From assembly GCF_964204645.1 (NCBI RefSeq), contig NC_134032.1, positions 11,030,275-11,094,274 of the forward strand: 64,000 nt of DNA. The letters are read 5' to 3'. This document shows positions 1 through 13,300 of this stretch, in pieces (position 1 is the stretch's first letter; every line of letters begins with the position of its first letter). Position numbers and translations under genes: made by a program. Under the pieces are notes generated by a model. That model made no database searches, had not been told where the DNA came from, and saw nothing but the letters and a program-made list of their open reading frames with translations. The DNA comes from Tubulanus polymorphus (lineage: Eukaryota; Nemertea; Palaeonemertea; Tubulaniformes; Tubulanidae).

Positions 1-1378
1 GCGAGACAAGCGGACGGAGTAGCGCTGTGTTTTGGGCAGTAGTGACCGACCGGACATTCGTCGCCGTACGTCTGCTGATACGGATTTGCTTCTCGCGACG
101 CGTTCGCGCAGTAGAACCCGGCCAGACACGAGCCGTTAGGGGCCGTTAAACCCGACTGGGCGCAGTACTCGCCGGGCGGACATGCCGAGCAATCTCCAAA
201 TGACGGTAGTTTGGCGCGGTCGCCGTACGTACCCGCCGGGCACGGCGTCGCCGATGACCAACCGGCTCCGCAGTATGTACCCTGCGGGCACGGGCCGCCC
301 TCTGCGGATAATGACGGCTGCGGGGTCGTCGATCCTAACGCGCAGTAATAACCGGCCGTACACGGACCGGCCGGTTCGGTCAGATTCGCAGAGTCGCAAT
401 AGTGACCAGGCGGACACTGTCGACATTCGGATAGATCCTCGAGTCCGGTTTGGTTGCTGTAAGTTCCGGCGGGGCAGGCGTTACTCCTCGCTCCAGTCGT
501 ACCATTCGGGCAGTAAAAACCGGCTGGACAAATCTTCGGTGTGACGACGCCGTGCGAGGGAGCGGACGGACCGCTTTGTAATTCGGAAATCGCTTCGTTA
601 CGATCGCAATAATACCCGCCCGGGCATTCTAAGCAGACGCCTTTTCCGGGCAGAGGTTGATACGCGCCCGACTCACACGCGGATTGCTGCGGGCACCGGT
701 GACCTGCGAGGCACCGGTTCCCGGACGGCTGCGGCGCGATCATTCCTTCCGGGCAAAACCAGCCGACGTCGCAATCGTCGTTCGGTAACGCGCGCCCGAC
801 GCCCGAGCAGTATTTACCGGCGGTGCACAGCAAACAGCTCGTTTCGTTCCAGTTTTCGAAGCGGTCGGAGAATCGACCCTCGGCACACGGCACCGGCGCG
901 CTGCTCTTACGCGGGCAATAATGACCTTTTGGGCAAATATCGCCGGTGACGTCGTCGACCGGGTTCGGTAGTATCGTGCTTCCGTTGCAGTAATACCCGG
1001 CCGAACAGTCTCCACTAACTGCTGCTAGTTCGTCGACGCGGCAGTACGATCCCGGATCGCACGGGATCGGCGCCGACGCCCCGGGCGGGCAGTAACTTCC
1101 CGCTTTACATATCCCGCCCATCGTTTTCGCCGGGCAGACGCAATTCGACGCGCTTTCGTTTCCGGAAATCGTCGGTTTAGCCGACCACGATCCGAGCGCG
1201 CAGTACCAACCGGGCGCGCATAACCCGGCCGGGAGATCCATGCCTTCGTCCGGGCAATACGAGCCCGGGGTACAAAGCACGCATGACGACGGAGCAGACG
1301 AGCCGGTGGCGTTGTTGAACGTGCCGTTCGGACACGGATACTGCGTCGAAAACTCGGTCTTCAATAAACAATAATGAC
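1..1378 (-). CDS. Giant Cys-rich gene, exon E51 (partial)
   Basis: Open for 459 codons to the window edge. Starts after a TTTTCAG acceptor in phase 1; the split Gly gives G-HYCLLK. Continues with repeated blocks such as CPNGTFNN, PGSYCPDEG, APGWYCALG, CPKGHYCPRK. Probably extends left of position 1. Confidence 0.85.
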
Positions 1379-4300
1379 CTGAAAATTACAATAGCACTTA
1401 ACGTAAAAAGATGTAAAATCTAAAGCAAAGGATGGAAGAGGAACGGGTTATAAATAAAGAATAGCTCCATAACATTTATGGAAACATTGAAAATGGTGGC
1501 GATTACTATATAAACATCATTGTATAATAAGTGGAATTTTTGATAGTATCATAATAAGCGTCTCTGTAAAGGCCATTCAGGTATCATTGGGTTTGACATT
1601 TTTTCCCCTCAACCTGTTAAGCATAGTGGATTCAATCAAAGTTTCTCTATCCCAATTGACTGAGCACTACTCGGAGAGAACCATCGACCAACAAAATTTT
1701 TCTGCTGCCAACTGTATTCGATCTGGTGAATTCCACGGATTTGACGGGACCAGTGAGGAGCTTTAGTATGTGCTGCCCCCATTTCATGGAATGGAATACC
1801 CTTATATTCAAACAGACTATTGATGATATTGATGATCCTGATATATAGAATGTATGTTAATAATAATTTACAGGCAGTACTGTTCCGTAAGACGAGTGCT
1901 CAGGACACATGACCTGATCAATCAAAGTCCTGTGTGCTGTTCATATGGTCAGTACTGATAATAATGATAATATGTCTAGCCTTCTGGCTATTGTTTTAAC
2001 TCTCCTGATGGCATGGTCCTCATGGGTATAAAAACCCAGAGACACACGTCGCTCTCTCTCTTTTCTCTGATTCGTGGTTACTATACTCAGCTCTCGCTTA
2101 GAGTACTACAATAAAATCACATTTTCTAACCATTAATCGTAGTCTTTACTTCTGAGCTAGGACTCTATATCAACTGGTTGAGAACCCGGGCACTAGGACT
2201 CTATATCAAACCTTTGCATTCAATGTTTTAAATAACATCGTGATCTATTATTGTAAACCGCTTCGAAAAATAAAAATGATTATTATTATTCTATTATTGG
2301 AAGAATTACGAAAATAGCTTACCTTTCGGACATTCAGTTGTATTCTCACTTCCCAGCGTACAATAAAATCCAGCCGGACAATCGATACAGCTGTCGCGTT
2401 GCATAGCGGGCTGATACGTGCCCGCCGGGCATTGATTCGCGAGACTCGAACCGGCCGGGCAGTACGACCCTCGGGGGCACGGGCCGCCCGCACTACTCGC
2501 CACGACCGGGCGCGACGTCGTCGCTCCGAAGCTGCAGTAAAAACCGGCGTCGCAAAATCCGACCGGGAACGACAAGCCGGGACGATCGCAGTAATATCCT
2601 TCTAAACACGTCTGACATTCGGAATCGGCGACGAGATTCGTTCCGTTGTTGAATGTTCCCGGCGGACACGATACCGGATCGGTCGTCTGTCGAGGACAGT
2701 AGAATCCGCTCGGGCAGAGGTCGGCGTTGCCGGTCGACGAGCCGGCCGACGGACGCGGTGAATTCGACCCGCTACGACAGAAATATCCGGCGTCGCACGG
2801 AGCGGTCGGCGTCGTTAAGTTCGCCGCGTCGCAATAGAAACCGCCCGTACACTGTGTGCATTGAGTTACGTTCGATAATCCGGGGCTGGCGCTAAACGTG
2901 CCCGCCGGGCACGGCTCCCATACATGCCCGGTACCCTCCGGACAGTAGAATCCGACCGGGCAGGGCTGCGGGTTCGATCCTGTAACGCAGTAATGCCCAG
3001 CCGTACACGCCGTACACTGATCGTTTAATTCAGTATCGGTAAACGTACCCGGAGGACACAGAATCGGCTGGGCAGTACCCGCCGGGCAGTAGTGACCGAC
3101 CGGACACTTGTTACCGGTGGCGCCGTCTGTCGGCGTCGCAGTTGAAGCCTTCGACGAGCAGTAATAACGAGCTGAGCAATTCGCCGTCGGTTGAACGTTG
3201 CCGAAACCCTGACAGTACATACCACCGGAACACGCACTACACTGAGTAGACAATTCCAAACCTAGAAAACGCAGTGACAAATTTATAATTTCACTTGTAA
3301 GAAACGGTTTTTATTTCTCTGATTCAGGTCATAATTAGTTACTAAACTTGACTTTACTAAATTACTCAAGTCTTAAAGATTGGGGTTGCTATTCGTACAG
3401 AGTCTTTGAGAAAGAAATGGTTTTTACAAGTAATCAATCATAACGAATCGTCAAAATGAATTCTTCAAGAATGAGGTCATCATTAATCACTGATCAGAAT
3501 TTTAATGAATTGCTTAAGTCTTCAAGATTGTGGTTGTTATAAGCACGGATTCATTGATATCTTTGAGAAAGAAAAGTAAGTAATTCATCATAATTTCACT
3601 GAATCATTGAAGTCATCGAAAATGAGGTCGAAAATGAGGTCGTCATTAATTCACTAATCATAATTCTATGGTAACATTGAAGTCTTTGCGAATGAGATAG
3701 TCACTAGCAATCAATCATGATTTTACTGAATTCATCGGCTCACCTTCTACGGAGTTGAATGTACCCGGTGGACAGGGTTCACTGTGACTGGAGCCCGACG
3801 GGCAGAACGCTCCGGCCGGGCAGATATTTCCGGTTACGTTATCGACGGGGTTCGCCACCGACGCGCCGAGCGTACAGTAATATCCGCCATTGCACGATCC
3901 AGATGGCGCCGATAGTCCTTCCTGGCTACAGAACATTCCACCCGGACACTTCGTACAATCGACTGAAGTGTGTAGACCAGTCAGATTACTGTAAACAAAA
4001 ATATTCATTCAGTTCCATCAAAATGATATCCAAAGAAAAAATCTCGAAAAGTTTTTCGATCATTTTGCTAATTGAACGAGCCATAGGCGAAAACAGTTCT
4101 TGGACTCAGGCTCGAACTCCTAAGTTACCATGCATCAGTTCCCATTCCATTTTCGGTATGCTGTTTCTAGAGCCATTAGCTAGATTTTGCCTAGGTCTGC
4201 CACTAGTTGGTGCACTGGGCTGCACAATTAGACCCCATACTAACAGGCTAGATTTTCGTAATATTATTGTACCCAAGATTCTCACAGTCTCGCAGAAGCC

Positions 4301-7300
4301 AAGAATAGATATCCATTTCCAAAAAGCTAAGCAACTGTGAGTTATATTTCCATTTGTTTACCCGCGTTGAGCGTCTTACAACGATGGAATTGAGCTCAGG
4401 CCCTCTGATAAATCAACTTTATGAACTTTATGTACGAATTTTGATTTCTCCTGATAGACGCATTATTACCTGTATGTTCCAACAGGACAGCCGAATTCGG
4501 TGTCGTACTTCGTACCCGCAGGACAGTAGTAACCGGTCGGACAGATTTGTGGATTTTGAACGCCATGCGAGCACTGCGTATCATTTTGAATCGTGCCATC
4601 GCAGTAATATCCCTGTGGACACTGTTTGCAGGTGTGCTGAAAAAAATAATTTATTCAAAATTAGAGTATTTTCAAATGAACAATGTTTCCAGTAGTCTTG
4701 TATCTTACTTGAGTAAATTCATCTTGATACGTTCCTGAATTGCAACCGATCTCCGCCGGGCTGCCCTCCGGACAATAATGCCCCGGGGTACACTGGTAGG
4801 CTGCCGGACTGCTAACATTCTGACCTTCCGGGCAGTAGTAACCCTGAGAACAGGGCCCGGTCACAGAGTCCAGACCGGAACTACCGCAGAAATAGCCTAC
4901 AAAACATAGATAACACTGGCATTAAAAATTTATCAAACCCATAACTTACCGGACCCATACTAAAGGTAAATGAAAAGTTGAACTTAAATATTTTTCGAAA
5001 GATTATAGTAAGTACATTTCAAAACTCAAAGTGAACTTAAATCATGAACTTAATTCATTAAAAATCATTTTAGCTTCATTTTAGTAGAAAATTCTTTGAA
5101 GATAATAACTCACCAGCTGTACAAGGTTTACAGTCTGCCACATCAGTATTTCCGGTGCTATTACTGAAGAATCCGGGTGGACATTTAAACGGAACGCCGG
5201 TTCCGAGCGGACAATATAAACCTTTCGGGCAGACGTCACCGGTTCCGTCGATACCTTGTGGGTCAGCTCGCGTCGCTGCGAGCGTACAGTAATAACCCGC
5301 AGCGCAGGGTCCGGTTACAGCTCCCAGACTCCAGGCTGAACAGTACGAGCCTACAAAATAAATACATGTTTGATGAAAAGAATCTAGCTGCAATTGAAAT
5401 TTCTTTGTACATTTCCAATGTACTCGAATTCTAAAACTTGCACACAACCTTGTGCACTTTCCTTTTTAGAGCTTTGAATTCTCTACAGGGGAACACAAGT
5501 TCACACTTTTTACTTATTCTAAAAGCAAGCAGTTCTATTAGACTAAGTCCTCCTTGCCCAACCACTACACTTTTCGAATTCATCATGCTAAGAACAAAAG
5601 GCCCACTATCAAAATTTGTAAAAATTTTTCTCAAGAATTTGGTACAATAGGCTTTGGCAACTAAGTTAATTTTAAAGGTTTATTCTTCATTAACCCTGGG
5701 TCCAGTTTCATCAAAAAAGTTTAAGCTAAAAACAAATTCGTGTTGGAAACATGAACTAACCACTAGTAATTACACCAAACCTATTCAACCGTTTCGTGAA
5801 ACCAGGTCCAGCTGAGGATTCTGATAAGGATTCGTACATACCTGCAGTACAGAGTTGTGGCTCAGCGGATCCTACGGGACAGAACTGACCCGGTTGACAC
5901 CTGCCTCCAGTCGCATTGACCGAACACATACATTTCGCCGGGTAACAATTTCCACCCGTCAAATTCACCGAGCAGACGCACTGAGTAACATTTGCGTCGC
6001 CGCTTATCGACGAATCGCCGAAATCGACCGGCGAATCGGTCACAGCTCCGCGAACGCAGTACGAGCCAGCCGCACACGGCCCGGTCGGCGCCGATAAACC
6101 AGTCGTCGCGCAGAATTTACCCGCATCGCATCGCACGCAATCGCTTTTACTCGCACGACCCGTGGCTGCGTTGTACGTTCCTTTATCGCACGGGAACTCG
6201 TACGAGAAACGGGTCGCCGGCGGACAGTAATGTCCGGACGGACACGGGTTCGACGAGTAATCCGTGGAATTCTCCGGGCAGAAATAACCGGCCTGACAAG
6301 CCGCGCATTCCGATTGGCCGGTCAACGGATTATACGTGCCCGCCGGGCAGCCTAGTGGATACGACGTTCCGTTAGGGCAATAGTGCCCGATCGGGCAAGG
6401 ACCGCCGGTCGAATCTAGCGTCGGATTATTCGGTGAAATCGCGCCGCGCAAACAGTAAAACCCGGCCCAACAATCCGCGCTCGGACTTTCTAATCCGGTC
6501 GACCCGCAATACTGACCGTACGCGCAAGGCGTACATTCACTCGACGCTGTTAGTTTCGTTTTTTTCGAGTACGACCCAACCGGGCAAGGCTGCGGCGTCG
6601 TAGTTTGTCGCGGGCAATAATGACCGACCGGACACGGCCCGGCCATTCCTTTATTATTGGTATCCGGAGTCGGAGTATCGGAGCCTTCCGTACAGTAATA
6701 TCCGGCGTCGCATTCCGCGGTGACCGACGTCGCGTTCGTCTGGCTACAGTAAAACCCTCCGCTGCATTGAGTACACTGAGACGCGTTCGCGAGACCGACG
6801 TTCACGCTGAACGTGCCCGTCGGGCACGACTGCCAAACGTGCCCCGTACCCGGCGGGCAGTAGTACCCTGGCGGGCAATCGTCCGGTGTTAGTCCTGTAA
6901 TACAGTAATGTCCGGCTATACATTCCCAGCATGCGTCTGCCGCCGTATCGGTCATGTAGGTTCCGTCCGCGCACGGTATCGGTACAGCGGTATTCTCCGG
7001 GCAGTAATGGCCGACCGTGCACGGCGCCCCGGTCGTACCGCCGTCGTTCGGCGTCGCGCTCACCGCTCCTTGTTTGCAATAATACCGCGGTGAGCACGCG
7101 CCGGCTGGCTCCACGAGACCCGTCTGGTTACAGAAGAATCCTCCGGAACACGGCGGACACTGGCCGCTCTTCGACAGACCGGTGTTGTTCGAAGACGTGC
7201 CGATCGGGCATGGGACAGGGTTAGGCGTACCGGCTGGACAGTAGTTGCCTTCCGGACAGGATTGACCGGTTGTTCCATCGTCGGGTGTTTGAGTACTGGA

Positions 7301-10300
7301 ACCAGCGATGCACCAATAACCCGCTGAACAGGCGCCTGAAAATTCAACAAATAATTGCATGACTGCGTCAACAAATTTGGATCATTCATCATAATTAGGG
7401 ATGAATGACACAGTTCTACGGTTTATGGTTCACTTGCAGGGGCAGATCCAGGGGGACTTGTGAGACTTGAACAAGTCCATCAAATCTGTTTTGAGTTCCC
7501 TCTTTCATTTTGTTGACAAATATAAAGGCAGCATTTCAGTTCAGGAGCACAACTAATATAGCCTTTGTGGACATCAAAGTGCCATTTTGGGATTGGACAA
7601 GTCCTTCAAAATTGGCCTCTGGATCAGGCCCTGCCTTGAGTCAGTTTTGATTCTCGACTGCAGAACTGGATCCTGCATTTTAAGGATATCAAATAACTTT
7701 CATAAAATCTTTTTTTTCAAACTCACCAGTTACAGTGCTGCTACCAGTTGATCCACAATATTTCCCCGCATCACACGGCTGACATTGACTTTGTTCCTTA
7801 AATCCGGTATTCGGGTTATACGTGCCCAGCGGACACGGGTATTCGTTGCTCACCTTGGTGCCGTTCGGGCAATAGTGTCCGACCGGGCACGGGTACGGCG
7901 TATAATCGGACATAGGCGCATTCGCGACATCGCAGTAAAAACCTTCAAATATGAAAATAACCGATGATTTTGATTGGTTGTTGTATTTTAAAGACTCCAA
8001 TTGGTTAAATTTGAACTAACCTGCAGCGCAATCTTTGCAAATGCCTTGAGCAGTTTCATCTTGATAAGTTCCAGCTGGACACGTGGTCTCCTGGTAACTG
8101 CCCACCGGACAGTAGTAGCCCTTTCTACAAGCGTTTGGTGAACTGGTGGATGAGCCAGTCGGACAGTAATAACCTAAATTGACAATTGAAGACATGTGCC
8201 AACTTGTCAATAACAGCATCAGGGACACAATAAGGTGAAGGGGGACAGTAGAAAATTGTTTCGGGGACAACTATCATTTTTTCATTTGCATCGAAAGAAA
8301 CACCCTCACGGACAGTGAGGCATTTTCAGGTACAGTTCCTGATAATCAGGGACAGTTGGCAGCTCAGAATTGATCGAGCAACTGAAAAACATTTGCCAAT
8401 TATGAAAAAGAAAATCATGATTCAAATTAGACACCACAGTGCTATAGCGGAGTCTGGACATAAGTAAAGACTATAAGGTGAAACTCATTTTGGTCTCATT
8501 ACCAATCTAACAAATCTGAAGTGCTGGAGATAATAAGAATATTTTTGAAAAAATTAAACCCAAGCACGATGTATTATGCTAAAATGCGTGTACATTGAGG
8601 TGTGGCATTACATCAATTACTAATATCTCACAATTTTTGAAGGTGCTGCCATATTCAATGGAGATAGATTCATTGGTTGAAGTATTTGATTTGAATGACT
8701 AGAATGAGTACTACTTACCCTCGTAACATTGAGCTTTCGGTTCAGTGAGCCCGGTCTCATCGCAGTAATATCCTTGAGTACACTGCGTACACTGAGACTG
8801 CAATGAGAGACCGGTCTGATTAGAGAACGTACCGAGGGGGCATCGAGCCTGGTTCGTCGTCGTACCAACACCTAGAAATAAATATCGCAAAAACATAGTG
8901 GCAAAAAAGCTTTTGCAAATCATGTGATATGTACATCATCAATAAACTCGAGTTAGAATAAGTTCATCTTAAGATATTCAGAGTTTTCACCCTAAATTCT
9001 ACAGCACTGCGTCTTCAAGACTTAAGTTCTAAATTATGACAACCATTTTGTATAAAATTATTCAAAGTTTAGCTACAAGTCTACAAGTAACCGAATCATT
9101 TTTCGTGCCTCCAACGAATGATATTTAATTTTCTGAAGATTTTCTGCTAGTATTTCTTAACTCTAGTATTTGATTGTTTACAGACAACTCCGTTCTATGA
9201 ATTTTTAGGTGAAATACCTACCGCAAAATCGGCCTTTCGGACAAGTATTTCCTGTAACACCATCATTCGGGTCCGATCTGGACGATCCGCTCGCGCAATA
9301 AAACCCGGCATCGCACTTTCCGGTTACGTCGGCTAGTCCCGGCGTCGAGCAGTAACTTCCCTCGCGACAGGCGATCGGTTCACTCGAGCCCAACGGACAG
9401 TAGTAACCCGGTTGACAGATACCGCCGGTTGCTGTGCTCGGACACAGGCAGTCGTTATGCGTGTAATTGTTGTAGTCGGTCGGTTGGTTTGACCAGGCAG
9501 CATGAACGCAGAAATATCCTGAAATAATCAACATGATTCAGTGCGACACTCCCGAGTCGAATCGACTCTAAATAGTTGATATTTGACTCTGTAGTTGAAC
9601 TAATTTCAACTCGAGAGTCATAAGCTGCGATCACAAGAGCACTTTTGGCCAAATTTGAGCACAGGTCAAATTACTGCGTGCGAATTGCACTCTTTAATTT
9701 GGTCCGGGCTAAATCGTCTCCTCCGTGTGATGGCTGTGGCTATATTTAATCAAGAGTGGACTGAGTGGTCCAGTAAAATAGGCTCGATGTGGGTTGGTCA
9801 AGTTTTTGCCGGTAAAGTGTAACAAATCAACTTGAAGGAAGTTGCGTTACCAACAATGTTCGGGCTGGAAATTTGCAAAACCAAGTGGTGGACCTAGAAG
9901 TCGCTTATTTCCTATTCGCGCAACGAGCAATATGCAAGCATGGGAACGCAATTAAAACTCAGTTATCTGAAAGTTCTGAATGTCCTGATTGCATATCACA
10001 AACAGTACAAGAAGTAGATTTTCTCAATACTCGGGAATGAACTTGCCACTAATAAGGCATGCAAGGATTAGGAAATAGAGTAAATAAACGGTTTGTACTT
10101 ACCGGCATCGCATTTCGCGGTTGGTAAAGTTAAACCGGTCGTGCCGCAGTAATATCCGGGCGGACACGGGTAGCAGTCGTCGACCGTCTGTCCGCCGGTG
10201 ACGTTGCGATAGTAACCTTTCGGACACGGGAATTCTGTCGCGTACTTCGTGCCGTTCGGACAGTAGTGCCCAAGCGGGCAGACGGAATTGTAGTCGGTGC

Positions 10301-13300
10301 TGTTCGCGAGACAATAACGCCCGCTCGGACACGTGGAACAGACGGCCAGGCCGACCATGTCGCTGTAGGTGCCGGCTTCGCAGTCTAACGGCGTCGCGGT
10401 TCCTTCCGGACAGTATTTGCCCGACGGACACGGTCCACCGATTAGTTTGTCAGTACCTGAAAGAATTAAACCAAGAAAATTGAAAGCAGAGAGTAGATCA
10501 TCAATCATCCCTTGTCCATCGACAACATTTCAAAATCTAATTGTGACTGAAAGCAAAGATTTTTCCACGACACAATCTCAAACAAAAATTCCTAATTCAA
10601 TCTCTGCATTATTTCATAGGAATCGTCTTCACGAACTGATTTCCTTCGATATGGATTGATTGAATTATGATTGTGTATTGCAGGTTGATATAGTGATTTG
10701 AACATTTTTTTGCATCCTCTTAATTGGGTTTTTTTCACATTTTTACCCAACTAAACAACAGGATTTCTCGCATTATTTTGGTATAATTTTTCCCCATATT
10801 TCGTACTTATTCATGATTACATAATATAGAATTTCTTAAACTACCGTATATGGTATAACAAAGGGATAGAAATATTTTGAAACACTTTTTCTGTTTTTCT
10901 CAAAATCCAGGCATTTATTTCGGTTCTAACGAATCTACTTTTTTAAGATTGTGTTTTTTACCTGTAGGATTTGGAACTTTATTTCCGCGTAGACAATAGA
11001 ATCCCGGGTAACATGGCGCCGTCGCGTCGGTCATATTCACGCCGTTACAATACATGCCCAGTTTACACGGGTTACAATCTTCGGCTTTCTTGCCGAGCGG
11101 AATGTCGCGATACGTGCCGTTCGGGCATGATACGGGATCTTCGGTTTGTAGCGGGCAGTAGAATCCGGGCGGACAAGGCCCACCGATTCCGCTAGTCGTT
11201 TCCGGAGTTGGCGTACTGACATTTACACCTAGAAAATTAAGATCATCGATTACAGTCGAGATATTTCTCATCATTTGATTTCGAAGTGGTTGAAACTAAG
11301 CTAAAACCTCCATAGTTGAGACTTAAGACCAAAATCACGGTCGTCAATATCAAGACTGATCTTAGTTTGTTAGATAGGCTATAGAACTGAGTTGGTCTTA
11401 GACCCGACTCAAGTCTCAGCCTGACTATGAAACTGGCCCCTGACGATTCCATACCAGTATATGGAAATAGCTTCAAAAAGTTTTTACATTTTTCAACCAT
11501 TCCTCAATTAAAATTCTCGCCATTATACTCACCAAGTTTACAGTAATAGCCCGCGGCACATTTTCCTGTTCCGGTGTTCGATAAACTGGCGTCGAAACTG
11601 GTCGCTCCGATCTTATAGCAGTAGTATCCACCTTTACATCCGGCACAGTCAGATTCCTGCGTCATACCTGAAAGCCGAATATCGAGTTAACCCTTTCCTA
11701 GCCAGTCCTTTAAATTGCTGGGCTCCGCAATCATTTCGCGGATTAATTCCGATTTATCTTATCCCTATTTTGGTAGATATACTGTCTAGCTCTGAAATTC
11801 ATTGGCTCTTAACCCTTGATGATATTAGTAATTAGCTTTTAATTCCGATTGAAAAATGGCAGCAACTGTCACAGTTAAATATTAGTAACTAACAATACTC
11901 GCAGCATGGTATAGATGCCCTATAGTTGTATGCCTGTTATTCAGAGCACTGGGGACGGAATTTCTTTAAATTTTCTAATTATATCCCCTACTTTTGGGTA
12001 TCAAGGAGTCAGAACTGAAAGGGCCAAATCAAGTTCAACTGAATTAAAAAGACTTTTAGCTTTTCAGTTTTTTTTTTTCTGGAAAATATCGCACAGCCCT
12101 GCAGCCTACCGAGTTGATCGTTATAAGTTCCACGCGGACACGCCGGCTGACTGGATGTCGTGTTGCCCGGACAATAATGACCTCGCGGGCAGCGTATGTA
12201 ATCGTCGCCGTTGACGCAGTAGTAACCGGGCGGACAGCCGAAACAGCTCGACATGCCGGTCATATTGGTAAACGAGCCCGGTGGACAGCGTATAGAGTTA
12301 CCTGAAAATAATTGCAACACCCGAGTAAAATATCAATGCCTTAAGTAGTGTTATTGCCAACCACAATAGTAGGAGGATCAGGTTGGCGACTGTCAGCTCA
12401 ATTTATAAATCACGTGAGTATTCCCTGATTTTCCATGCGTGTTCCAAAAAGAAAGCATGATAGCATCTATATCAATGTTTAGCAGTACAAATGGATCGTC
12501 AATTACGCAATAGTTTAAACTTTACACTGTCCTCGTCAAAAGCAACGCTAAAAGCTGCATTTGCAGGAAGTTCATTAATCAAGAATCTTACCCGTTCCTT
12601 TCGGACAGTAGTGACCGACGAGACAGGGCCCGCCCGTCTGTCCGCCGTCATTCGGCATCGCCGACTTCGCGCCCGTCCGACAGTAGTACCCGGCGGCGCA
12701 GATACCGTTCGGCGCGAGCAGGGCCGGTTCGCCGCAGAATTCACCGGGATCGCAAGCCGAGCAGTTTTGCTCGGCGACGTTGCCGCTGTAGTTGCTGTAC
12801 GTGCCGTTCGGACACGGATTCAGCGAATAGTCGGCCGTACCCAGCGGACAGTAGTATCCGGGCGGACACAGCGAGTCGGGCGGACGAGACGTCTCACTAC
12901 CGGCTGCAAGAAAATATATTTCAAAAATTTACTTTCACTTTTCCAGAACCCAGCTATAGTACATCTCCATCTTCAGGGTTTATATAACTGTAACTCTTGC
13001 TGAAGTGTTCACTTTTCCTGCAGGCTTATCAGTAACTTATTTGACCATTAATAGCGCCCGTGAATTTTGGTATACAGAGAAATATGTCAGTAACAGATTT
13101 TTATCATTATTACGATTATTATTATTAACTGACTTTCAAATAAACTCTGATTATGGGTGGAAGGAATTCACCCGAAAGTAAGAATAAAATAATAGTTGTT
13201 TAAATCGATATTGTGGGTTTCTCTCAATGATAATCATGTAGACTAGAACTAATCCCAACTATTTTACAAGATTATACTTACTTGGACAGTAATATCCAGC

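Noticed and set aside
3759-4340. 193-codon plus-strand frame
   Set aside because: Runs over exon E49 in antisense and an intron; no family motif.
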